Shown here piece after piece: positions 30,595-39,778 of a DNA stretch of 64,000 bases (position 1 is its first letter; each line of letters opens with the position of its first letter). The stretch is taken from assembly GCF_029784155.1 (NCBI RefSeq), contig NC_073691.1:54011978-54075977 (forward strand). Reading direction: 5' to 3'. The position numbers and the translations under genes are program-made. The DNA is from Uranotaenia lowii (taxonomy: Eukaryota > Arthropoda > Insecta > Diptera > Culicidae). Below the pieces are notes generated by a model. The model saw nothing but the letters and a program-made list of their open reading frames with translations. It made no database searches and was not told the DNA's origin.

Positions 30595-32280
30595 GGTTAA
30601 ACTCCTATAAAAAAAGTGCTTTCACTTTAGAGTAATTTCTTATTCAATCCGTGTAGTCATAGGATAAACACAGTTCTTCATTTAATTGATTGTACATTGA
30701 AAAAAAAAGAAAAGGAAGGCCAAAATCCAAGTGAATACGGTAGTGTGAATCGAAAATCGAAATTTCAGAACACTTCTAGCTCAAAGCGGTACGAATTAGG
30801 CGTAGGCGAGAAAAAAGAAACACCAAAAACAACTCAAAGAAAACGGAAAGGATTAAGCCAAAGTGACTTTGCGTTTCGGGATTCTTTTTTTCGGGAAGGT
30901 TTTAGCAGAAGTCAATTTAGCTGCACTGGCACAAGGAAGGGGACCGGGGAAGATAGTCCAATAATTTACATATTTTCGTACTTCCAGACGGGGCTGCCGA
31001 AACTGAAAGGATATCCGCGTTTGATGGTCGGACTAAAAGATCAGGAAGTGTGGCGGCTGTGAACTGTTCGGTTTTTTTCTCCTTTTTTCGCTCCCTCCCG
31101 GTTTTACTGTTGGTGCTAAAGTTTGATGATACAAGTGAACCAATTTGGGATTTTCTGTTTGCTCCAGCTTGGGATATTCTTCGGTCTGGCCCGGAATCCA
31201 TTCTCGCATGGGTTTGGGATTAGCACAGCAAAGCTGGTAGTTTGAATGGGCAGACAAATTGAGTTGATGTGGAAAATTAGTTTTTCTGATTGAATCGAAT
31301 TGAGTTGCATGTATTTGTGAGGCGGGAGTGTTTGCGAGATTTTCCGGTGTCACACTCTCGGCAAATTGAGTTATCTTTATCAACAACGGCGGTCGAATCT
31401 TGAGAACCGAGATTTTCAAATTTAAACCAGATTATCTATTTTTGGGAAGCGATTACCCTTTGGAGCCGATGAGCCATTCAAGAAAATTGTAAAATCAAAG
31501 CTTTTCCTGGATTTGGTCACAGACCATGAAGTGCGCCTCAAGGCAGGCAAACCGATTCCCACAACCAAACTTAGTTTAATCCAAACACAGTTTCGCTGCA
31601 CGTTCGATTGGATGTTTGCTTCAGTGATTGCAACATTGTTGGTTCAATCTGGAAAACCTTGGCAGCAAGTAAAGTCAGATTTGTGGCGTTGCGTTTCAGA
31701 AAACCGAACGAACAAAACAGCGGAAAACTTTGAAGGATACAAATGTCTTTGGTTTCGATAGCTGCAAGTTAGGAAGGAAGGTGTGCAATTCCCGGAACTT
31801 TTGTCAGGCGGGACTGGGGAAAATCGGAATTTTCTCCACTTTGCGGTTAGAAGTCACGTTGCCTTGCGTAGGTGGAATCAATGGAATGCAACACGAGATA
31901 GAAGAGCTGATGTCTCTCATTTTCCAACTGAAACAGCACAACTGGACTTAATTTACAATAGTAACAGTAATACGTCTAGATTTGTTTAGTGAATTTTGGA
32001 TTCGAACTTGTCGATATATTCAAAATCTTCAATTAAAGTTTCTGTATAAAAGAGTGCTATGTATGATAAAATATCATGATTTATACACCCAAAAAAACAT
32101 CGGTGTTTTGCAAAGCTTAATCACACGTGAAAAAATCTTTGCAAATTAGTTTGCAGAGTCAAAAATGTGAGCGGAGGAAACGTACCGCGCATCAGGCATG
32201 CATTTTCTCTATAGAGAATCTCCGCGGTGCGGGTTTTTCGATTCCCCACGGAGTTTCTCACCATTTCACCACGGAGATGT
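30595..32280. other. Unique DNA, no supported gene
   Basis: A more balanced base composition between about 30700 and 31950 comes with overlapping ORFs of 60-128 residues on both strands. None is domain-like. It may be intronic or UTR sequence of a host gene. Confidence 0.35.
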
Positions 32281-32310
32281 TACGTACCGGAGGCGGTCAA
32301 ATGACGGTTT
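32281..32310 (+). repeat. Solo terminal motif related to the foldback element
   Basis: 'taccgg' followed by GCGGTCAAATGACGG matches the start of the foldback arm at 32469-32487, and its inverse near 34021-34043, but stands alone here. It may be a remnant of a second copy. Confidence 0.5.
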
Positions 32311-32456
32311 TTGAACTTTAAACGATGATTACGCCTTATATAATTGTTTTTTCGCAAATTTAACGACAGGACTATTTTTGTTTTTGAAATGCAAGTATTT
32401 TTGCGTTTTTAATTTTTTTTTAAGTGTTACGGTTTTCGAATAACGTATGTGGTATA

Positions 32457-34056
32457 CCTATTCATACCGCGAGCGGTCAAATGACGGCAAACACCGTTTT
32501 CGCTAAAACTCCCTTGTTTCTCAACCGATTTCTACCAAATTTATAGTTTTGAAAAGCTAATAACTCGACTCAAATATGTTTCTCAGACAATTTTCAGCTA
32601 CAATCAATAACTTTGAAGTTATTTACAGTACAAGAAAAATTTTATGAAAAAACATGCTTCAGGAAAAAGGTTGTAAATCAGTTATTAAGTGCTCGAAAAA
32701 AATTTCACTTAGTGCCTGAGAAAGCTGAAGTTAGAAGCTATCTGTTGCACATATGGAAAAAAAATTTGAAAATTTTCTAAGATCATGGCCACAAAAAATG
32801 TAAAAAAGTTGTTTAAAACCCGTACTTTTCAATCAATCAACCGCCAAAGCTGTTCCTGTTACAGTAGAAAATTTTGAAAAAGTGAAATGAAAAGTAGACG
32901 GTATTTGTCACATTTTGGCATCTTTAGATTTTTGAAATACGAAGTACATATTTTATGATGACTTTTCAAAGGTAGCAGTTTTTCGAACTTTTTATCAATT
33001 TTGATTTTCTAAGACAATTCCTACACCAAGCTCAGCTTTGCATTGGATTTTGAGTACGTTAACGTAAGGTTTAGGCAATAAAACTATATGCAAAAGAAAG
33101 CTTAATTCATACCAATTCTAGTGGTGTAACTGTATTGGCGGTGCAATGCTTGGCAAACATATGATAAATAAAACAGTGAACTAGTTTCTGAATTTTGAGA
33201 AGTCAGAACAAATTCTTGCTTGGCAGACGGGCGCAGTGGGTGGTAATATCTCAAAGCTATTTTGCACACGAAGACGGATGAAAAGAAACGAAAAAACAAA
33301 CAAGCATTAGCTCAAATTTTCTAGTTTTACTTTCAGAAATATATTTATTATATTTTTTTAAAGCATTGCACCGCCAATGCAGTTACATCACTAGAACCGG
33401 CATGAAATTTGCTTTCTTTTGCATATAGTTTTATTGCCTAAACTATACGTTAACGTACTCAAAATCCAGTGCAAAGCTGAATTTGGGTGTAGGGATTGTC
33501 TCAGAAAATCCAGATTCATAAAAAGTTCGCAAAAAAACTACCTTTGAAAAGCCGTAAAAAATTATGCATTTAGTATTTTAAAAATCTAAAGATGCCAAAA
33601 TGTGACAAATTACGTCTACTTTTCAATTCACTTTTTCAAAAATTTCTACTGTAACAGGAACAGCTTTGGCAGTTGATTGATTGAAAAGTACGGGTTTTAC
33701 ACAACTTTTTTACATTTTTTGTGGTCATGATCTTAGAAAATTTTTAAAAAAAATTTCCATATGTGCAACATATAGCTTCTAACTTCAGCTTTCTCAGGCA
33801 CTAAGTGAAATTTTTTTCGAGCACTTAATAACTGATTTACAACCTTTGTCCTGAAGCATGTTTTTTCATAAAATTTTTCTTGTACTGTAAATAACTTCAA
33901 AGTTATTGATTGTAGCTGAAAAATGTCTGAGAAACATATTTGAGTCGAGTTATAAGCTTTTCAAAACTATAAATTTGGTAGAAATCGGTTGAGAAACAAG
34001 GGAGTTTTAGCGAAAACGGTGTTTGCCGTCATTTGACCGCTCGCGGTATGAATAGG
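32457..34056. mobile_element. Foldback-type element with 695-bp inverted arms
   Basis: The left arm (32457-33151) and right arm (33361-34056) are reverse complements along their whole length, with only scattered differences; the outer 100 bases look identical. A spacer of 209 bp separates them. The termini read CCTATTCATACCGCG and are flanked on both sides by TATA (32453-32456 and 34057-34060), compatible with a TA or TATA duplication. No transposase is encoded. The whole 1.6 kb could fold into a long hairpin. It could be a foldback transposon or a pair of inverted MITE copies, but the smooth boundaries favour one unit. Confidence 0.85.
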
Positions 34057-34060
34057 TATA

Positions 34061-34389
34061 TACAAAGTGTCGGTATGTTTAGTGTTAACTAACACCACCG
34101 GAGAGATTATATTGAATTCAACACCAACGAGCGTGAAAGTGAGAGCTCTTATGTTCACCACATACACCACCGAGAAAACCGATCGATCCAATTATTGAAC
34201 ACGTAAACATTGCAGGTGATTGTCTACATTTAGGGGTATTTCGAGTGATAGTATACTTGAAGGGGCAGTTCCAATAGGACTAGCAACGAAGAAACAGTTT
34301 GTTTATCTGAAGAAGAAATGTTTTACCAATCCAAATTTATTGCTTTCAAATCTTATTAACCCTTCGTTTCATAAAGTAACAAATTTGCA
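34061..34389. other. Non-coding DNA
   Basis: No ORF of note. 'aacaccaccggagagatta' near 34085 is echoed by 'caatctctccggagagttaatg' at 35342, including the 12-bp palindrome CTCTCCGGAGAG. The relation is unclear. Confidence 0.4.
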
Positions 34390-34505
34390 ACAATAAATGT
34401 ATGGAAAAATCGTATTTTATTTTAATTTTTTTTCTTGATGTACACATCATTTCCAACTGTTTAAAATATATTTTGAGGAAAAATAAAAAATCATGAAACG
34501 AAGGT
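34390..34505 (+). repeat. Dispersed repeat copy 2 (pairs with 2516-2640)
   Basis: Collinear, diverged copy of the segment at 2516-2640. It is preceded by 'aacccttcgtttcat' and followed by the inverse-looking 'atgaaacgaaggttt', so the unit may carry terminal inverted repeats ('aaccttcgtttcat'). Confidence 0.5.
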
Positions 34506-34924
34506 TTAAAGATTTCTATAAATAAAAATGTTTATTTTGTTAAAACTTTTTTTTCTTATTACAATTTTCTGAAAAGTTCGGGCCGAGTGAATTTATTATT
34601 CCCGGTAACTTTTTTCAAGTTTTGTCCCGGATAAATTCGGGCAATCTGGAAAATTTCTTATTGATTGAATTGTTCAATTTTATGTGACATGAATCATTAA
34701 AAAAAATACAAAGAATATGAAAAAAAAGTTGAGTTTTAACTTCGATTTTTGTTGATCCATGTTGAAAATGCGTATTTGTATTATTGAAGTGTAATATTGT
34801 AAATTTGATATATTTACATTACATTTTTCCACTTTAATGACAATTGTCTCCAGTTGCAACGATGGTTTTTTTTTCAAATAGATTTCGTTTTCATCAGATT
34901 ACTTAATTTTTTAAGCTTATTATA

Positions 34925-35089
34925 CCGGGCGTTCGTAAATTGCTATCTACTCGTAGAAATAAAATGATGTTTTTGGTCGAAGAGATTTTTTGAAAGTAAA
35001 TCAAATGCTTTGGATGGTTTTTTGACATCTACCAAAATAAATCGATCAACAAATGCATCACTCAAAACGATTAATTTACGAACGCCCCG
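34925..35089. mobile_element. Tc1/mariner-like MITE, 165 bp
   Basis: The ends CCGGGCGTTCGTAAATTG and (reverse complement of the right end) CGGGGCGTTCGTAAATTA form an 18-bp inverted repeat with two mismatches. TA flanks both sides (34923-34924 and 35090-35091). A TA duplication with this kind of terminus is typical of mariner-derived MITEs. Confidence 0.8.
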
Positions 35090-35091
35090 TA

Positions 35092-35770
35092 AGAATGCCT
35101 AAGGAATGGATACTGTCTTATGGCACATTGCTTTCAACTTCCTGCTTTCCTTACGCTCAGCAAAGCCAAGTCACAAAAAAACGCAGGTAATTCTCGCCGG
35201 TGAGGAAATTTGCCACTCTACGGAGCTCTACGGTGCAAACATTTATGCTCCAATGTGAGGGTCTGGTGGCAGTGCGAGTTTAAGTTAGTGTATATGACAC
35301 TCGAGTACTTCGATATCAGATAGAGTGTGGTGAAAAACTAACAATCTCTCCGGAGAGTTAATGGCAATAATACTGTGGTGTTGAAATTCTCCGACTCCGT
35401 AAAAACACCAAGGAGGAAAGCATCCCTGCCGCGCATAAACTTTCTGTGTTTAAACCGAAAAACTGTGTAAAATTTTCGGAAAAAATTAAGACCGCAGGGG
35501 ATATGAAGAGGAACCCTAAGGAAATGAATGCTCGGTGCAAGGACTTTGTACATAAAGATGTCGGAAAATGGACTTTTGACGCCATTTTGAAATCCAAGAT
35601 GGAGCGGCTTCCACCTTACTTCAAATTGATTTAACTGACTGGAATTCACATGAAACACTCAAAATCAGGGCTTAGGGTAAAGGACTTAAATAGCAGAAAT
35701 CGAATTTCTCTGTCTGTCGCTATGGTACGCTATCTTGAAATCCAATATGATGGCTTCCGCTCAACTTTAA
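35092..35770. other. Unique DNA, no supported gene
   Basis: A 106-residue minus-strand frame and a 62-residue plus frame overlap at 35338-35658; neither is recognisable. It contains the palindrome CTCTCCGGAGAG near 35347. The last four bases (TTAA, 35767-35770) may be the duplication of the next element. Confidence 0.4.
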
Positions 35771-36467
35771 AAAAGGGAGAGCGGGGTAACGTGAGCCATC
35801 GGGAAATGTGGACACTTTAAATATATCAGCTGTGTATTGAGATAAAAATCTCAATCCAACTGTCATCGTCATCGCTCATTGATCAAGCACCCGCAAATTG
35901 CATTGGTGAGAAATCTAAAGTTTATATCAAAAATATGCTTATGGTTTTAGTTTTGTCGTGCTCTTTCCTATGGAAAAGGAATTTTTATAAATTATCAATA
36001 AGTCAAAAAAACGCGACCAATTTGCAAATCATAGCCTTTGGGGAATCACCACCTATTTTTCGGTGTTTCTATACATGTTCATTGTCTAAAATAAGTATAT
36101 TTATCCTAACTGTAAAAATTTCTTAAGCCAAATGAAGAGTTATGAAAAATATTTTGTTGATTTCTTTCAATGCGATACAATGCGAACATTATTCTCATAT
36201 AAGAAATTTTTCCAAGTCGTTCGCGAGCGATGTTTTTGAATCATTTTGATCATAAACCTCTCTCTTTTTTATTTTACATTTTTTTAAACAATCAGAACTC
36301 GGGATGATAACAATGGAAAAATAAAAAAAAACGCCTAATGATACATTAGAAATGTAGAATGGTATGATTTTCCATTTTTCTAATGTATCATTATCTAATT
36401 CATTTTATCTGTTGAAGTTATGGATGAAAAAGTGGCCCATGAAATGATACCCCACTCTCCTCTTTTG
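35771..36467. mobile_element. TTAA-flanked MITE, piggyBac-like
   Basis: The segment is bounded by TTAA on both sides (35767-35770 and 36468-36471). Its ends are related as inverted repeats: left AAAAGGGAGAGCGGGGTAAC, right (reverse complement) CAAAAGAGGAGAGTGGGGTA. A TTAA duplication is the mark of piggyBac, though the termini do not start with the usual CCC. It is 697 bp with no transposase and contains an exact 17-bp hairpin at 36336-36393. The alignment of the ends needs small gaps, so the class is tentative. Confidence 0.5.
36336..36393. repeat. Perfect 17-bp hairpin inside the TTAA element
   Basis: TAATGATACATTAGAAA at 36336-36352 is the exact reverse complement of 36377-36393, with a 24-base loop. 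Confidence 0.85.
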
Positions 36468-36471
36468 TTAA

Positions 36472-36590
36472 TGACTAAAAATCGCATGGAAAAAATCTAC
36501 AAAAACTTCGACAAAAATATACAAAAATTATGAAAAAAATAACAAAAATTTGTTAATATACGACAAAAATAGAAAGAACTTTGACAAAAA
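36472..36590 (+). repeat. Low-complexity 'gacaaaaat' degenerate repeat, left part
   Basis: Words of the type 'acaaaaattatg' and 'gacaaaaat' recur irregularly. The same texture continues right of the Helitron (37925-38230) and appears inverted at 44286-45055. Confidence 0.6.
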
Positions 36591-36620
36591 TCTATATATA
36601 TAAAAAGCAATTTCTGTATG

Positions 36621-36660
36621 TTTGTTTGTTTGTTTGTTTGTTTGTTTGTTTGTTTGTTTG
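36621..36660 (+). repeat. (TTTG)10 microsatellite
   Basis: Ten exact TTTG units near the Helitron 5' end. Confidence 0.95.
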
Positions 36661-36769
36661 TCCTCTATAGACTCAGCCGTCTTAAGAGCTAGAGAGCTGA
36701 AATTTGGCATGGATGCTCATCAGGACTAGGAATGATGAAAAATGTTTTCAGATTTTCGGATGACCCCTT

Positions 36770-37640
36770 CTGTAGGGGGTCGTCCATACAAGACAAATAT
36801 TGTTTTCACGATATTGACGTTATTTTTCGTCGGATTGTGATGAAAATTTGCACGTGGGGGTTTTGAAAGACGAGCAATCGATTTCAGGTATCAAATTTTG
36901 TGTAAGGGGTCATCCAATGGGGTCGTCCATAAAAGACAAATATTGTTTTCGCGATATTGACGTCAATTTTCGTCGGATTGTAATGAAAATTTGCACATGA
37001 GGGTTTTTATAGATGGACAACTGATTTTCAGGTATTGATTTTAGGGTCAGGGGTCGGCAAAAGGGGTCGTCCATATTAACTTCTCAATATTTTTGTGATA
37101 TTAACTTTATTATGCATCGGATTGAGATGAAAGTTTGAGGTCGGATATTTTTAGGGGCGGGCAATCGATTGTCGATATCAATTTTTGTGTAAGGGGCCAC
37201 CCAAAGGGGTCGTCCATATTAACTTTTCCCTTTTTTACGATATTGACGTTACTATACATCGGATTCAGATGAAAATTTGTACACGAGAGTTTTGAATGAC
37301 GTGCAATCGATTTCAGGTATCAAATTCAGGTTGAGGGGCCGGCAAAAGGGGTCGTCCTTATTAACTTTTCAATATTTTCGTGATATTGACGTTAATATAC
37401 ATCGGATTGAGTTGAAAATTTGCACATAGAAGTTATTAAGGACGACCAATTGATTCCAATTATCCAATTTTGGGGCAGGGGTCGGCCAAAAGGATCGTCC
37501 ATATTAACTAAGTTAAGTTTTTTTGGCAAAAATTTTGTTTTTATGCAACGATCGAGTAGAAATTTATACACGGGGGTTGGGACAGTCAACCGATTTCTGA
37601 TTTCAATATTTGTATCGAATGACAAATAGGGGATCTTCCA
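36770..37640 (+). repeat. 143-bp tandem repeat in the Helitron, about 6 copies
   Basis: The marker 'ggggtcgtccat' occurs near 36775, 36919, 37063, 37206, 37348 and 37491 (the last as 'ggatcgtccat'). Each is followed by 'gatattgacgtta', 'catcggattgagatgaaaatttgcac' and 'gcaatcgatttcaggtatcaa' blocks. Copies decay towards the right end. Confidence 0.88.
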
Positions 37641-37924
37641 ATTTAACTGTTAAAATTGTATTTGCAATAATTACTAGAGTCTGTATCGCATCTTGACAAA
37701 AATTCATGTATGGGGGTTTTTCTCACAGTCAATTGATCCTGATTTCAAACTTTGTACCATACGTAAGTAATCGTCCATATTACGTGTTCAACATTTTTTC
37801 AATAATTGCTTAACAATGCACTCGGAAATGCTTCTGGAAAATGCTTAGCAAATGACATTAATTAAAACTGTTCATAACATATTCTAAGTTGAAAACGAAA
37901 CGGAGTTCGTATGGCATCAGCTAG

Positions 37925-38230
37925 TGTTATATAAATTTGCCAAATGTGACAAAATTAGGACAAATCAACGTGAAAAATATGGCAAACATTTGATAATTTT
38001 GACAATTAAATGACATAGCGAGTACAGAAATTTAAAAAAAGAGAAAATAGCAAGATGGCAGATGGGGAAAATTTGACACAAAATTTAAAAAAAAATCTGA
38101 CATTCCATCAGAAAAAAATCTCAATTTGACTAAAAATTGACAAATAATTTTAAAAATATGAAAACAATAATAATTAATAAAAAAAAGCACAAATATGACA
38201 AAAAACAGCAAATATTTATGGCGCTATATT
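37925..38230 (+). repeat. Low-complexity 'gacaaaaat' degenerate repeat, right part
   Basis: Same irregular texture as 36472-36590, for example 'tgacaaaattaggacaaatc' and 'atatgacaaaaaac'. The Helitron inserted into this tract. Confidence 0.6.
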
Positions 38231-38862
38231 GTTTTGATAAACATTCCATAAACATTATACAAAGATCGTATGAAAGTTGAATAAATAGCATTTACCTACC
38301 AAAGTAGACAATATACATGCATAAATTTCATTTCTTTCTCAAGCGACAAAACAACACAAAATAAGCGTTATCCGACACCTTATTCGTACCTATCGGAAGA
38401 CTGCAGGAGAGCTCTTATAGCCTTCAAATTGTTGCTAGTGACAATATTTCCCAGTTCTTTCATTGGTTAATGTAACTCAATTCCTATCTGATTTTTGGCC
38501 ATCAGGATGCACTGCTAGTTGCAGAGAGAACATGACAACGATTTTTCAGTTAAAGCCTGCGCGGGAGCAAAATCATTTCAAAATTTACAAACATGGAAAT
38601 CTTTCTATCATAAACTTAAACTGATTTCAGACATTTTGTACGCTCTTTTCGCTATACAGTTGGAATTGCGGTTCGCAACACCATTGTAAACGACTTAAGC
38701 TATCATTTCTGATACGATTTTATGTTTGCTGGGAATTCGGCAAAAAAAAAAACGATAGAAACCTGTAAATTCTAGATAATTGTTTACGACTGGTGAATTT
38801 GTATAACGGGAAAATTTTCGGATTTTTCGGTCAGTTCATGGATCCAAAACACCTTCTTTTCT
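38231..38862. other. AT-rich DNA, no supported gene
   Basis: Nothing recognisable. The 131-codon plus-strand frame that starts at 38793 runs antisense to the Penelope-like fragment and is not credible. Confidence 0.4.
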
Positions 38863-38867
38863 TATTC

Positions 38868-38905
38868 CGACGTTTCGTTCTTTATTTGAACTTTTTCACC
38901 GGAAT
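38868..38905 (-). ncRNA. Degenerate hammerhead-like motif of the Penelope-like fragment
   Basis: Minus strand: 'ggtgaaaaa', then GTTC, loop AAATAAA, GAAC, then GAAACG. The GTTC/GAAC helix followed by GAAA fits stem II and the second core strand of a hammerhead. The first core strand (normally CTGANGA) reads GTGAAAA, so it is probably inactive. Confidence 0.35.
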
Positions 38906-39268
38906 TTACAACAAACATATAGTGAAACTAATTGACAACAAAAAGGTAGTTAATTATAAACTTACAGAGAATTGTGTTTCTTTGTCTGGAGGATCATTAG
39001 AAATTAAACATAAATTAATTGGACAATTGAACCATCAAAACGCTAGAAATATTAAAACGAAACACTTATATAAGGAATCATTTTTCAAAAAGTTCAAAAA
39101 ATATTCAAAAAGGGAAATTTACTGTCTAGAGAGAACTCCAAACACAAAAATCAAAACTTCGAAAAAACAAAAACACTCCGATCACTAGTTTGTAGCACTA
39201 CCAAATGATGTTGTTGATGTGGCGATTTCGCTCTCCTTCGGTGTGTTGATCTTCGGTCTATTTTCTTT

Positions 39269-39559
39269 TTAAATAGTGTTGAGGATCCCGACATATGTGG
39301 AACTGAGATGGTCAACATCGGATCTCTTGTTCACTGTTTCATCTGTGTTAATAATGTGAAAAACTTCCAATATGGGTAGCGCTGACTCTCGACGACTTTC
39401 ATCAAGAATAAAAACACCTTTCAAATTGAAACGATATTCCGTTTCTATGCAGTGTTGTAGTAGAGCTATTTTCCTTTGAGATCCGAGATTTAGGAGCCTA
39501 GAAGTACACGCCAGTAATGTAAACAAATTGAAAAAACTTTTGAATGAATATGCCATCAA
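39269..39559 (-). pseudogene. C-terminal GIY-YIG endonuclease of a Penelope-like element
   Basis: The last 60 or so residues match the pattern of Penelope-like endonuclease C-termini as I know them: 'ALLQHCIETEYRFNL', 'ILDESRRESALPILEVFHI', 'NTDETVNKRSDVDHLS' and 'STYVGILN'. The GIY-YIG core itself and the reverse transcriptase are absent. The first 20 residues are hydrophobic and do not fit. Upstream, the frame meets a stop on the far side of the Jockey insertion, so the ORF was already truncated before Jockey inserted. Confidence 0.6.
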
Positions 39560-39584
39560 TAATAGCCCAAGGAAACAACAGAAT

Positions 39585-39599
39585 AACGTTTTAACATCT
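39585..39599 (+). repeat. Target duplication of the Jockey element, left copy
   Basis: AACGTTTTAACATCT here recurs directly after the poly(A) at 44104-44118, at least 14 bases beyond the ambiguous A. Confidence 0.9.
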
Positions 39600-39778
39600 C
39601 ACTTCCATCTGTACCGTTGAGCCGTCAACACGTACGCCGGAGCATCGTATCGTTGCTGTGTACCTGCAGGAACATTTTACATTATTTATTTTTTCCTTAC
39701 CTGTATTTCAATCAGCACTTTTCAGTGCTAAAATTATTTTCATTTTCTTTTATTCATATTTTCTCTTTTCTTTCCAGC

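Larger units (their letters stand above)
36591..37924 (+). mobile_element. Non-autonomous Helitron
   Basis: The 5' end is TCTATATATATAAAAAG and the 3' end is CTAG. The insertion lies between A and T (36590 and 37925), as Helitrons require. Ten bases before CTAG is a short hairpin: ACGAA and TTCGT around 'acggag' (about 37895-37910). The phrase 'acggagttcg...tcagctag' is familiar as an arthropod Helitron end. Inside are a (TTTG)10 run and a 143-bp tandem repeat. No Rep/helicase gene is present, so it must be mobilised in trans. Confidence 0.82.
38863..39559 (-). mobile_element. Penelope-like element fragment (3' part)
   Basis: The minus strand encodes the end of a GIY-YIG endonuclease (39269-39559), followed by about 400 bp of non-coding DNA. 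That DNA ends in a hammerhead-like motif at about 38870-38902. Endonuclease followed by a repeat region with hammerhead motifs is the known layout at the 3' end of Penelope-like elements. The reverse transcriptase part is missing, and the Jockey element lies only about 25 bp from where the recognisable sequence stops. Confidence 0.6.

Noticed and set aside
38793..39188. 131-residue plus-strand ORF
   Set aside because: It runs antisense through the Penelope-like fragment and has no recognisable domain.
39617..39778. Upstream in-frame start for Jockey ORF1
   Set aside because: The extra 54 residues are hydrophobic and lie in what should be the 5' UTR; the Met at 39779 begins a typical basic ORF1 N-terminus.
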